Made by a program: the position numbers and the translations under genes. A DNA stretch of 64,000 bases from an uncultured Oscillibacter sp. (GTDB taxonomy: Bacteria; Bacillota; Clostridia; Oscillospirales; Oscillospiraceae), in assembly GCA_910576865.1 (NCBI GenBank), contig CAJTKE010000007.1, forward strand, positions 1-64,000, given 5' to 3'. Within the stretch, counting starts at the first letter, position 1; every line of letters starts with the position of its first letter. The notes below the pieces were generated by a model. The model was not told the DNA's origin, searched no databases, and was given only the letters and a program-made list of their open reading frames with translations. Shown piece after piece: positions 6,627-14,733 of this stretch.

Positions 6627-7223
6627 ATGAAACAAGCCCTCTACGCTCTGGCGGTGTCCATCCTGGCCTCCGCCCTGGCTCTGTGCTGGGCCGTCAAAAC
6701 CGCTTCCCCCGCTTCTCCCGCCTCCCCCGCCGCGCCGGAGGACCCGCGGGCGGAGATTTGCGCCCAGGTCCGGGACATGGCGCTGGCCCGGGAGGTCATC
6801 CCCGCGGACTATCTCCGCTTTCTGGACCAGGACCTGGCCGCCCAGGCGGAGGAATACAACGCCGAGACCGCCAGCCTGAAAAGCCAGTACACCGTCTACG
6901 CCAAGGAACAGATTCACAGCATGTTCCAGTATTACCGGGAAAACGAGCCGGAGCGGCTGAACTACTTCGCCAGCGAGGAGCTGATCTGCGAGGTGGCGGC
7001 GCATCTGGCCCGCTGCGCCCTCTACCGGAACGCCCAGCAGCTCTTTTACGAGGACCCCGCCATGGCCTACGCCCTCTCCGGCGAGGAGGGGGGCTCCGGC
7101 GAACTGTGGGCCGCCGCCCTCCACCAGGGTTTCCAGGCGGGGGGAAACCTCGTGATGGAAGTCGAGGCCTATCTGGATCAGGTGGACGCGTTTGTGGACG
7201 CCCTGGACGGGGCCGCGCAGTAA
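6627..7223 (+). CDS. Exported or membrane-anchored helical protein, unknown function
   Basis: 198 residues. The first 22 form a signal peptide or anchor (KQALYALAVSILASALALCWAV), followed by a PASPASPAAP spacer and a mainly helical body with a coiled-coil-like stretch (DLAAQAEEYNAETASLKSQY). No known domain is recognised. The site AGGAGGC sits seven bases before ATG at 6627. It lies between the two topoisomerase genes, 55 bases after the RAYT gene and 51 bases before parC, so it is probably co-transcribed with them, although nothing in the sequence ties its role to DNA topology. The same place in related genomes is a useful comparison. Confidence 0.75.
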   Translation: MKQALYALAVSILASALALCWAVKTASPASPASPAAPEDPRAEICAQVRDMALAREVIPADYLRFLDQDLAAQAEEYNAETASLKSQYTVYAKEQIHSMFQYYRENEPERLNYFASEELICEVAAHLARCALYRNAQQLFYEDPAMAYALSGEEGGSGELWAAALHQGFQAGGNLVMEVEAYLDQVDAFVDALDGAAQ

Positions 7224-7274
7224 GGGGCCCCGCGTTTCCCCCAGACTGAATCTTCAAGTAAGGAACAAACCATC

Positions 7275-9518
7275 ATGCCAAAGAAGAAAACACCCGACGC
7301 CGGAAAGCCCAAGTCCGGCAACCCCAACGTCCTGGGCCTCCACGCCGCGGTTGTCGAACAGCCCATCACCGACACCCTGGAGACCAACTACATGCCCTAC
7401 GCGATGTCCGTCATCGTCTCCCGGGCCATCCCGGAGATCGACGGCTTCAAGCCCTCCCACCGGAAGCTCCTCTATACCATGTACAAGATGGGCCTGCTGA
7501 CGGGGGCGCGGACCAAGTCCGCCAACATCGTGGGCCAGACCATGCGGCTGAACCCCCACGGCGACGCCGCCATCTACGACACCATGGTCCGTCTCTCCCG
7601 GGGTTACGGGGCTCTGCTCACCCCCTTCGTGGACTCCAAGGGCAACTTCGGCAAGCACTATTCACGGGACATGTCCTGCGCCGCCCCCCGGTACACGGAG
7701 GCCAAGCTGACCCCCATCTGCCAGGAGCTGTTCCGGGACATCGACAGCGACACGGTGGACTTCGTGGACAACTACGACAACACCATGAAGGAGCCCGCCC
7801 TGCTGCCCACCACCTTCCCCAACATCCTGGTCTCCGCCAACATGGGCATCGCCGTGGGCATGGCCTCCCAGTTCTGCGGCTTCAACCTGAAAGAGGTCTG
7901 CGACACCGCGGCGGCATACCTCAAGAATCCCGACTGCGACCTGCTGGAGACCCTGCCGGCCCCGGACTTCCCCACGGGGGGAGAGCTCATCTGTGACCGG
8001 GACGCCCTGCGGGACATCTACGCCACCGGACGGGGCGGCGTGAAGGTCCGGGCAAAGTGGCGCTATGTGAAAGAGGAAAACCTCATCGAAATCACGGAGA
8101 TTCCCTACTCCACCTCCACCGAGGCCATTCTGGACAAGGTGGCGGAGCTCATCAAGGCGGGGAAGGCCAGGGAGATCGCCGACATGCGGGACGAGACGGA
8201 CCTCTCCGGCCTGAAGCTCACCATCGACCTGAAGCGGGGGGCGGACCCGGACAAGCTCATGGCCCGCCTCTTCAAACAGACCCCCCTGGAGGACGCGTTT
8301 TCCTGCAACTTCAACGTGCTCATCGGCGGACAGCCCCGGGTGCTGGGGGTCCGGCAGATTCTGGAGGAGTGGACCGCCTGGAGGACGGAGTCCGTCCGGC
8401 GGCGGGTGTTCTTTGTCCTGGGGAAGCGGAGGGAAAAGCTCCACCTCCTCAAGGGCCTCAAGCGCATCCTGCTGGACATTGACAAGGCCATCCGCATCAT
8501 CCGGGAGACGGAGGAGGAGTCCGAGGTCATCCCCAACCTGATGATTGGCTTTGGCATCGACCAGGTGCAGGCGGAGTACGTGGCGGAGATCAAGCTCCGG
8601 AACATCAACAAGGAGTACATCCTGAAGCGGGTGAAGGAGACCGAGGCCCTCCAGGATGAGATCGACGACCTGGAGGACATCCTCCAGGACCCCCGGCGGG
8701 TGAAGAAGATCATCCTGGAGGAGCTCCGCGAAGCGGCGAAGAAGTACGGCGAGCCCCGCCGCACCGCCATCGTCTACGCCCACGAGCTCCCCGACGCGGA
8801 GGAGGACGAGGGGCCGGAGGAATACCCCGTCCACGTCTTCCTCTCCCGGGAGGGGTATTTCAAGAAGATCACCCCCCAGAGCCTCCGAATGAGCGGAGCC
8901 CAGAAGTACAAGGAGGGGGACGGCCTCCGGCAGAGCTTCGAGACCACCAGCCGCGCCGAGGTCATGTTCTTCACCGACAAGTGCCAGGTCTACAAGACCC
9001 GCCTGGGCGAGTTCGAGGACGCCAAGGCCAGCGTTCTGGGGGACTACCTCCCGGCGAAGCTGGGGATGGACGCCGGGGAGAGCGTCATCTTCATGGTCCT
9101 GCCCGGGGACTACTCCGGGGGCCTCCTCTTCTTCTTCGAAAACGGCAAGGCGGCGAGGGTGGAGATCAAGGCCTATCAGACCACCTCCAACCGGCGGAAG
9201 CTCACCGGGGCGTACTCCGACAAGTCGCCCCTCAAGGCCATCCTCCGGGTGGACGCGGAGATGGAGCTGGCGGCTTGTTCCACGGAACCCCGGTGCCTGA
9301 TCTTCCACACCGCCCTGCTGGCCCCCAAGACCACCCGCTCCACCCAGGGCGTGGCGGTGATGACCCTGAAGCCCAAGTACCAATTGGACTCCGTCCGCCC
9401 CCTGGAGGAGACGGCCATCGTGAACAAGAGCCGCTACCGGGTCCGGGCGGTGCCGGCGGCGGGGGCCCTGCTGCGGCAGGAGGACACGGAGGAAACGCAA
9501 ATCACATTGGAGGAATGA
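7275..9518 (+). CDS. parC: DNA topoisomerase IV/gyrase subunit A (ParC-like)
   Basis: DNA-cleaving subunit partnering the ParE-like protein. The 747-residue protein has the winged-helix/tower breakage domain with YAMSVIVSRAIPEIDGFKPSHRK near residue 40, the quinolone-resistance region NPHGDAAIYDTMVRLSRG near 95, and catalytic tyrosine at about 140 in AAPRYTEAKL. The C-terminal part (about 500-735) is a divergent beta-pinwheel without the GyrA box, which favours a topoisomerase IV-type role. ATG at 7275 follows AAGGA; the first 22 residues are a lysine/proline-rich extension. The downstream LUD gene begins three bases after the stop, so the operon continues. Confidence 0.93.
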   Translation: MPKKKTPDAGKPKSGNPNVLGLHAAVVEQPITDTLETNYMPYAMSVIVSRAIPEIDGFKPSHRKLLYTMYKMGLLTGARTKSANIVGQTMRLNPHGDAAIYDTMVRLSRGYGALLTPFVDSKGNFGKHYSRDMSCAAPRYTEAKLTPICQELFRDIDSDTVDFVDNYDNTMKEPALLPTTFPNILVSANMGIAVGMASQFCGFNLKEVCDTAAAYLKNPDCDLLETLPAPDFPTGGELICDRDALRDIYATGRGGVKVRAKWRYVKEENLIEITEIPYSTSTEAILDKVAELIKAGKAREIADMRDETDLSGLKLTIDLKRGADPDKLMARLFKQTPLEDAFSCNFNVLIGGQPRVLGVRQILEEWTAWRTESVRRRVFFVLGKRREKLHLLKGLKRILLDIDKAIRIIRETEEESEVIPNLMIGFGIDQVQAEYVAEIKLRNINKEYILKRVKETEALQDEIDDLEDILQDPRRVKKIILEELREAAKKYGEPRRTAIVYAHELPDAEEDEGPEEYPVHVFLSREGYFKKITPQSLRMSGAQKYKEGDGLRQSFETTSRAEVMFFTDKCQVYKTRLGEFEDAKASVLGDYLPAKLGMDAGESVIFMVLPGDYSGGLLFFFENGKAARVEIKAYQTTSNRRKLTGAYSDKSPLKAILRVDAEMELAACSTEPRCLIFHTALLAPKTTRSTQGVAVMTLKPKYQLDSVRPLEETAIVNKSRYRVRAVPAAGALLRQEDTEETQITLEE

Positions 9519-9521
9519 GAT

Positions 9522-10121
9522 ATGGCGAATTTTGAAACCGTCAAGAAGAACCTGGAGGCCCGGGGCTACACCGTCCGGGTCTTCCCCACCGGCAGAGATG
9601 CGGCGGATTACCTGGACGCCGCCATCGACGGAATGTCCGTGGGCTTCGGCGGGTCCATGACCCTGGACGCCCTGGGGCTCTATGACCGCCTGAGGAGCCA
9701 CAACAAAGCGGTCTGGCACTGGAAGTGGGAGGACCCCGCCGCCGCCCGGCGGGAGGCCATGGACACGGATGTGTACCTCGCCTCCGTCAACGGTCTGGCG
9801 GAGACCGGGGAGCTGGTCAACATCGACGGCGCGGGGAACCGGGTGGCCTCCACCCTCTTCGGCCACAAGAAGGTGTACTTCGTCGTGGGCCGGAACAAGC
9901 TGGCCCCCTCGTACGACGAGGCGGTCTGGCGGGCCCGGAACATCGCCTCTCCCCGGAACGCCAGGCGGCTGGGGAGGAAGACCCCCTGCGCCGTGAAGGG
10001 CGACCGCTGCTATGACTGCAGGAGCCCGGAGCGCATCTGCCGGGGGCTCGTGACCCTCTGGGCCCCCATGACGGGCATGGAGGCCGAGGTGCTGCTGATT
10101 GATGAAGACCTGGGCATGTAA
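9522..10121 (+). CDS. LUD-domain protein (LutC/YkgG type)
   Basis: 199 residues with the LUD domain (old DUF162) found in LutC/YkgG, a subunit of lactate-oxidising iron-sulfur complexes, and also in many free-standing proteins of unknown substrate. Diagnostic pieces are VGFGGSMTLDALGL near residue 45, DVYLASVNGLAETGELVNID near 87 (close to the family's TGANAIT/TGEI motif) and GRNKL. Near the C terminus are four cysteines (PCAVKGDRCYDC...ERIC), which could bind an iron-sulfur cluster or zinc. It follows parC by three bases and shares AGGAATGAG as ribosome site. No lutA or lutB is present, so a lactate role is not supported here. Confidence 0.85.
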   Translation: MANFETVKKNLEARGYTVRVFPTGRDAADYLDAAIDGMSVGFGGSMTLDALGLYDRLRSHNKAVWHWKWEDPAAARREAMDTDVYLASVNGLAETGELVNIDGAGNRVASTLFGHKKVYFVVGRNKLAPSYDEAVWRARNIASPRNARRLGRKTPCAVKGDRCYDCRSPERICRGLVTLWAPMTGMEAEVLLIDEDLGM

Positions 10122-10130
10122 GATGGATCC

Positions 10131-10214
10131 CCTGTAGGGGCGGCAATCTGCCGCCCGTCTCCGGGGAAACCGGAGCCCTTGGGGAGGCGGGCGGATGATA
10201 TCCGCCCCTACAGG
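10131..10214. repeat. Inverted pair of REP elements
   Basis: Two REP palindromes face each other: CCTGTAGGGGCGGCAATCTG... (10131-10157) and its inverted relative ending CCGCCCCTACAGG (10188-10214). They are separated by about 30 bases that form a small CTCCGGGGAAACCGGAG hairpin. This resembles the BIME arrangement of enterobacterial REPs. Confidence 0.85.
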
Positions 10215-10280
10215 ATCACATCTCCCCATCGGACACGCCCCCTTGTGTGGAATCACGGCTGAAAAGAGAGGAGGCCCGCC

Positions 10281-11171
10281 ATGCTGAGGAAACTGCTGGT
10301 CACGGCCCTGGCGCTGTGTCTTCTGACGGGGTGCTCGGCCCTGCTGGAGCGGACCTACTCCACTGCGGAGCCCCACAGCAGCAAGTTCTGGGAGAGCGAG
10401 GCCGCCGGCACCCTCCGGGCGGAGAACCACCAGGACGTGGTGAACGACCTCCTCCTGCTGGTGGGCCGGCACCAGGAGACGGCCGCCCTGCGGCTGTACG
10501 AGTTCGAGAGCGACCTGGAGGTGGCGGACACCCTGGAGCGGGCGGCGGCGGAGGTCCAGCAGGAGACCCCCATGGGGGCCTACGCCGTGGAGTACATCAC
10601 CACCTCCAGCCACGCCCAGCGGGGCTATTACGAGGTGGCGGTGCGCATCGGCTACCGCCGGACGCTGGAGCAGCTCCAGGCGGTGGTGAACGCCACCAGC
10701 CCGGAGGCGCTGTACAGCCTGCTGGCGGGGGCCCTGGACGAGGAGAGGACGGAGCTGGCAGTCCGCATGGGCTACTGGGGCCCGGACGGCGGGACCCGGG
10801 TGGAAGAGGCCATGGCGCAGCTCCGGGAGGAGCGGGAGCTGACGGAGACAATTCCCTGGGTGGTGAATTACTATCCCGCCCGGGAGAACCCGGGGCTGGT
10901 GGAGTTCCTTCTGGACCCGCCGGAGCCGGAGGAGCTCCCGCCGGAGGAGGGCGGTGAGGCCCCTGAAGGAGAAGGAGAAGAGGGGGCGGCCCCTTCCGAG
11001 GAGGGCGGAGAGGAGCCCTCCGGAGAAGGGGAGTCTCCGGAGCCCGGCGGCGCGCCGGAGGAGGAAGCGCCCCCGTCCGGCGAGACGGAGCCCGCCGGAG
11101 GGCCGGAGAAGCCGGAAGAGGACGCCCCCGCCGCCCCCTCGGAGCCCGAGGAGGGCGGGGAAGCGCCCTAG
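10281..11171 (+). CDS. Lipoprotein with acidic Pro/Glu/Gly-rich tail, unknown function
   Basis: 296 residues. The N terminus is a lipoprotein signal peptide with lipobox LLTGC (Cys at about 18), so the protein is likely tethered to the outer face of the membrane. Residues 20-205 are a folded alpha/beta region repeating long helices (NHQDVVNDLLLLVGRHQETAAL, DTLERAAAEVQQETPMGAYAV). From about 212 the sequence is low complexity (PEPEELPPEEGGEAPEGEGE...) and probably disordered, as for wall-spanning linkers. ATG at 10281 has AGAGGAGGC nearby. It stands alone between a REP pair and the tRNA-Gly promoter. A GerMN-like or sporulation role is possible but not shown. Confidence 0.75.
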   Translation: MLRKLLVTALALCLLTGCSALLERTYSTAEPHSSKFWESEAAGTLRAENHQDVVNDLLLLVGRHQETAALRLYEFESDLEVADTLERAAAEVQQETPMGAYAVEYITTSSHAQRGYYEVAVRIGYRRTLEQLQAVVNATSPEALYSLLAGALDEERTELAVRMGYWGPDGGTRVEEAMAQLREERELTETIPWVVNYYPARENPGLVEFLLDPPEPEELPPEEGGEAPEGEGEEGAAPSEEGGEEPSGEGESPEPGGAPEEEAPPSGETEPAGGPEKPEEDAPAAPSEPEEGGEAP

Positions 11172-11194
11172 AGGAAATTTTTTCAGAGAGGGGC

Positions 11195-11223
11195 TTGACA
11201 AGGGGGAAAAGCTCTGCTAGAAT
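11195..11223 (+). promoter_or_regulatory. Promoter of tRNA-Gly
   Basis: TTGACA (11195-11200) and TAGAAT (11218-11223), 17 bases apart, about 70 bases upstream of the tRNA. Confidence 0.8.
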
Positions 11224-11292
11224 ACTCCTTGTTCTTACGGGCATAGCGCAGCCCTTGGCGGCTTTACCGCCTAGGGATGCGGCATACCCCTT

Positions 11293-11368
11293 GCGGGCAT
11301 AGCTCATCTGGTAGAGCGCCACCTTGCCAAGGTGGAGGTAGCGAGTTCGAGCCTCGTTGCCCGCTCCA
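11293..11368 (+). tRNA. tRNA-Gly (GCC)
   Basis: A complete cloverleaf: acceptor GCGGGCA pairs with TGCCCGC, D-arm GCTC/GAGC, anticodon arm CCACC-TTGCCAA-GGTGG with anticodon GCC, and T-loop GTTCGAGCC. Discriminator T and CCA are encoded. The 56 bases before it start CGGGCATAGCGCAG, similar to the tRNA 5' end, and may be a tRNA remnant. Confidence 0.95.
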
Positions 11369-11372
11369 GCTC

Positions 11373-11435
11373 AGGAATTCCCACCACCGTTCCGTTTCCG
11401 GCTCCGCCGAAAACTGCACTATGGTGGGAATTCCT
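11373..11435. repeat. Inverted repeat downstream of tRNA-Gly
   Basis: AGGAATTCCCACCA (11373-11386) and its exact complement (11422-11435) flank 35 bases, giving a 14-bp stem. A diverged third copy (AGGATTCCTACCA) is at about 11488. Purpose unknown; it may be processed with the tRNA transcript. Confidence 0.6.
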
Positions 11436-11512
11436 TCGCTTCCCCACCGGAACCGCTCCGCTTACGTTCCGGCGGGGGCCCCCCCAAAGGATTCCTACCA
11501 CCGCTTCGCTTT

Positions 11513-11552
11513 CAGCCGTGAACCACGTTGTTGGGTTCACGGCTGATTTTTT
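11513..11552 (+). terminator. Intrinsic terminator of the tRNA-Gly transcript
   Basis: A perfect 12-bp stem (11513-11524 with 11534-11545) is followed by six T. Confidence 0.85.
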
Positions 11553-11596
11553 ACGAGGGACGAAAAACGAGGGGGCGGGGGTCTTGGTCAGTGCCG

Positions 11597-11784
11597 GGTC
11601 AGCGGCAGCGAGGAGGGCCGGACAGGCCTTGCATCGACCTCCAAAACCCCCGCTCGCACCACGCCGCGGGCAGAGACATGCGTAACAAACAGTCAGCACG
11701 TCCTGCGCGCCCCTCGTTTTCTCTCTTCCACCGTGCACGGCGCATTCTCTCTTTTCGCAAAAGAGAGAATGGGGGGTGCATTGG
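11597..11784 (+). repeat. 188-bp dispersed element, copy A
   Basis: Begins GGTCAGCGGCAGCG and ends GGGGGGTGCATTG. It contains a perfect 13-bp hairpin with a three-base loop at 11743-11771 (CATTCTCTCTTTT). Copies of exactly the same length are at 27462-27649 (minus) and 28361-28548 (plus). Apparent reading frames inside it are by-products of the repeat. Confidence 0.85.
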
Positions 11785-11898
11785 ACCAGCTGGCATCTAG
11801 CTGCAATCTTCCCCGCCCGAAGGGCCGAAAAAATCCCCCTTGCGCTTTTCTCAAAATCTGCTATACTATACATGTAAAACTATCTCTGAGGTGATCCT

Positions 11899-12816
11899 AT
11901 GATCGGCGGCATTACGGGAATCGGAACATCCGGCATGAGCTCCGTGGGGAGCTGGTACCAGTCCCGCTTGGCGGAAAACACCCGGACCGCCCGGGGGAGC
12001 GCCCGGCAGGGCCAGCTCTTGACGGTCCGCAGAAGCTCCTCCCCGGAGACGCCGGTGGAGCCTGTGCGGCCCGTGCGGCCCGTCCTGCGGGACGAGGCCT
12101 CCCTCCCGGAGCTGACGGCCCGGCTGGAGAACGATCCGGCGGCCATGGCCGGGCGGATGCGGACCCGATATGGAAGCGTCAACGAGGAGGGCCTGTTCAT
12201 CCCCGACGACGGGGAGAACTCCCCGGTGCTGGGCTCCAGGAAGAACGCCCTGGAGGGCCGGCTGTTCCGGGCGGAGGACGCCCTGGACCGGAACGACCTG
12301 GAGGGCGCGGAGGACGTTTTGAACAACGGAGCGCCGGGGGCGGACGGCATCAAGCTCCCCGGCCAGGAGGAGGAAGAAGAGGTCATTCCCGGCCTCCCCG
12401 GCCAGGAGGAGGACGGCCCGGACGTGGAGGCGTCGGGGGCGGAGAGCGCCCGGGAGGCCAGGGAGGACGGCGAGTGCGAGACCTGTGAGAAGCGGAAGTA
12501 CCAGGACGGGTCCGACGACATGGGCGTCTCCTTCAAGACCCCCACCAACATCAAGCCGGAACAGGCGGCCTCCGCCGTCCGGGGCCACGAGATGGAGCAC
12601 GTGGTCCGGGAGCAGGCCAAGGCCAGACGGGAGGGCCGGGAGGTGGTCAGCCAGAGCGTGACCATGCACACCGGCATCTGCCCGGAGTGCGGCAAGGCCT
12701 TTGTCTCCGGCGGCACCACCCACACCGTCACCCGGGCGGCGGCGGAGAACGACTACGCCCGGCAGGCGGACGAGGAGCGGAAGCCCACCCAGCCGGAGAA
12801 AATACTGCTGAAATGA
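11899..12816 (+). CDS. SprA-related putative metalloprotease
   Basis: 305 residues. The C-terminal half (about 190-290) matches the SprA-related family: CETCEKRKYQDGSDDMGVSF, then SFKTPTNIKPEQAASAV, the zinc-type motif HEMEH in GHEMEHVVREQAKARREG, and ICPECGKAFVSGGTTHTVTR with a CxxC. HExxH-like spacing suggests a zinc peptidase, though activity of the family is not established here. The N-terminal half is low complexity and acidic (LPGQEEEEEVIPGLPGQEED). ATG at 11899 follows GAGGTGATCCT. Such genes are widespread in sporulating Firmicutes. It stands alone between a dispersed repeat and the NUDIX gene and probably shares its transcript with the latter (57-base gap). Confidence 0.85.
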   Translation: MIGGITGIGTSGMSSVGSWYQSRLAENTRTARGSARQGQLLTVRRSSSPETPVEPVRPVRPVLRDEASLPELTARLENDPAAMAGRMRTRYGSVNEEGLFIPDDGENSPVLGSRKNALEGRLFRAEDALDRNDLEGAEDVLNNGAPGADGIKLPGQEEEEEVIPGLPGQEEDGPDVEASGAESAREAREDGECETCEKRKYQDGSDDMGVSFKTPTNIKPEQAASAVRGHEMEHVVREQAKARREGREVVSQSVTMHTGICPECGKAFVSGGTTHTVTRAAAENDYARQADEERKPTQPEKILLK

Positions 12817-12873
12817 ATCGCGGAAAAACGGGGCCGGAAGGCCCTGTTTTCATAACCGGAAGGAGGAGGGAAC

Positions 12874-13494
12874 ATGAAAGACCACAGCCCCTGGCTGGAC
12901 TGGGCGGTGGAGCTCCAGGCCCTGGCCCAGGCGGGCCTGCACTACGGAAAGGACCCCTTTGACATCGAGCGCTTCCAGCGGGTCCGGGACATCGCCGCCG
13001 AGATGCTGGCATATCAATCGGACCTGCCGCTGGAGAAGGTGAAGGACCTCTTCTGCGATGAGAGAGGCTATCAGACCCCCAAGCTGGACACCCGGGCGGC
13101 CATCTTCCGGGACGGGGAGGTGCTGCTGGTCCGGGAGAACGACGGGCGCTGGTCCCTTCCCGGGGGCTGGGTGGACGTGAACGTCTCCGTGCTGGAGAAC
13201 GTGGTGAAGGAGGCCCGGGAGGAGGCGGGGCTGGAGGCCGTCCCCCGGCGGGTCGTCGCCGTCCAGGACCGGGAGAAGCACAACCGGCCCGTCTACGCCT
13301 GGAAGATCTGCAAGGTCTTCGTCCTCTGCGACGCCGTGGGCGGGGCCTTCCAGGCCAACAGCGAGACCACGGAGAGCGGATACTTCCCCCTGGACGCCCT
13401 GCCGCCCCTGGCGGAGGACAAGAACACGGCGGAGCAGCTCCGCATGTGCCTGGACGCCAGCCGGGCGGAGCACTGGGAGACGCTGATCGACTGA
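12874..13494 (+). CDS. NUDIX hydrolase with N-terminal helical domain (ADP-ribose pyrophosphatase-like)
   Basis: Hydrolyses a nucleoside diphosphate linked to another group; ADP-ribose or a related sugar nucleotide is the usual guess. The 206-residue protein has an N-terminal helical domain (WLDWAVELQALAQAGLHYGKD...FDIERFQRVRDIAAEM), typical of the NUDIX_N family, then the NUDIX fold. The box is GGWVDVNVSVLENVVKEAREEAG; the REUxEE catalytic helix is intact, while the first Glu of the consensus is replaced, as is common in this subfamily. ATG at 12874 is preceded by GGAGGAGGG. Substrate not determined. Confidence 0.92.
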   Translation: MKDHSPWLDWAVELQALAQAGLHYGKDPFDIERFQRVRDIAAEMLAYQSDLPLEKVKDLFCDERGYQTPKLDTRAAIFRDGEVLLVRENDGRWSLPGGWVDVNVSVLENVVKEAREEAGLEAVPRRVVAVQDREKHNRPVYAWKICKVFVLCDAVGGAFQANSETTESGYFPLDALPPLAEDKNTAEQLRMCLDASRAEHWETLID

Positions 13495-13590
13495 AAATGT
13501 CTGGATTTCCCGGAACCTTTCCCCCGGAAAATCCGTCTATACAGGTAAAGGCCCCGGGTGGAAGACGGGGCGGAAAAGGAGGATGAAAGG

Positions 13591-14664
13591 ATGAAGAGAG
13601 GACTTGCCCTGTTTCTGGCCGCCCTGGTGACGGCCCTGGCCCTCACCGGCTGCGGCGGCGGAGCCTACGGCGGGGGGACCGCCTCCGGCGCCCCCGCCGA
13701 CAGAGCCCCGGCCGCCAGCGAGAGCCAGACGGCCTATGACACCGGCGGCGGAGAGAACTGGAAATCCGAGATGATGGACTTCGGCTTCGACGCCCCGGCG
13801 GACGCCGAGGCCCCCACAGTCACGGAAGGAGCGGACGGTCCCGACGAGCCGGGGGCGGCCCCCGAGGAAGGTCAGGCCGAGGACCGGCTGGCCAACGCGA
13901 AAATGGTCTACACCGCCAATATCGAGGCGGAGACCCGGGACTTCGACGCCTGCACCGCCGCCCTGGAGGAGCTGGTGGAGAAACTGGGGGGCTATCTGGA
14001 GTACGCCTCCACCGACAGCTACGGCGACGGCAGCCGCAGCGCCAGCTACACCGTCCGGATCCCCGCCGGGGAGTTCAAGGGCTTTTTGAAGACCGTGGGG
14101 GAGATCAGCCACGTCACCAGCCAGAGCCGGGACGCGGACAACATCAGCGAGATGTACTACGACACGGAGAGCCGCCTGGAGACCCAGAGGACCAAGATGG
14201 AGCGGCTCCAGACGCTGCTGGCCAAGGCGGAGAACATGGAGGACATCATCGACCTGGAAAACGCCATCAGCGAGACGGAGTACCAGATCGAGCAGCTCAC
14301 CGGCTCCCTCCGGCACTACGATTCCCTGGTGGACTTCGCCACCATCGACGTCCGGCTCCAGGAGGTCCTCCGCCTCACCACGGTGGAGGAGGCCCCGCCC
14401 ACCTTTGGAAGCCGCCTGGGCAACGCCTTCACCGGCGGGCTCCGCGGCTTCGGGGACTTCCTCCAGGACGTGGCCATCTATCTTGCCTACAACTGGACCT
14501 GGATGGTTCTCCTGGCCCTCGTCATCCTGGCGGTGGTGAAGCTCTCCAGGCGGGCCCAGGCCCGGCGGGGAGAGACCTTCCGTCAGGCCCGGGAGCGGAA
14601 GCCCGGCGGCTTCTTCCGCCGGAGGAAGGACGAGCCGAAAAACCCGGATGACAAACAGATGTAA
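13591..14664 (+). CDS. DUF4349 lipoprotein with C-terminal membrane segment
   Basis: 357 residues. Signal peptide with lipobox ALTGC, then a Gly/Ala/Asp-rich linker to about residue 105, the DUF4349 domain (VYTANIEAETRDFDACTAAL...GGYLEYASTDSY) with a coiled coil (YYDTESRLETQRTKMERLQTLL, about 188-235), a transmembrane helix (WTWMVLLALVILAVVKLS, about 305-325), and a basic cytoplasmic tail. Family proteins are common in Firmicutes envelopes; their role is unknown. ATG at 13591 has AAAGGAGG eight bases upstream; an ATG nine bases before it is in another frame and closes at once. A terminator at 14679-14708 ends the transcript. Confidence 0.88.
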   Translation: MKRGLALFLAALVTALALTGCGGGAYGGGTASGAPADRAPAASESQTAYDTGGGENWKSEMMDFGFDAPADAEAPTVTEGADGPDEPGAAPEEGQAEDRLANAKMVYTANIEAETRDFDACTAALEELVEKLGGYLEYASTDSYGDGSRSASYTVRIPAGEFKGFLKTVGEISHVTSQSRDADNISEMYYDTESRLETQRTKMERLQTLLAKAENMEDIIDLENAISETEYQIEQLTGSLRHYDSLVDFATIDVRLQEVLRLTTVEEAPPTFGSRLGNAFTGGLRGFGDFLQDVAIYLAYNWTWMVLLALVILAVVKLSRRAQARRGETFRQARERKPGGFFRRRKDEPKNPDDKQM

Positions 14665-14678
14665 AACTGGTATACTGA

Positions 14679-14708
14679 GGGAGCGGACATAGTCCGCTCC
14701 CTATTTTT
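14679..14708 (+). terminator. Intrinsic terminator after the DUF4349 gene
   Basis: 10-bp stem GGGAGCGGAC/GTCCGCTCCC followed by TATTTTT. Confidence 0.8.
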
Positions 14709-14733
14709 GACAACCTGCAAGGAGGAATGACAT

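Noticed and set aside
10131-10214. CRISPR-like repeat pair
   Set aside because: Only two units, inverted to each other, with copies elsewhere as single REPs.
7662-11201. 1,179-codon open frame on the minus strand
   Set aside because: It lies opposite parC, the LUD gene and the lipoprotein, all with clear family motifs; long stop-free antisense frames are expected at this GC level, and the translation is low-complexity Leu/Gly/Arg.
11790-11812. Sigma-54 (-24/-12) promoter, TGGCATCTAGCTGCAA
   Set aside because: The GG-to-GC spacing is one base short of the required distance, and it lies next to a dispersed repeat.
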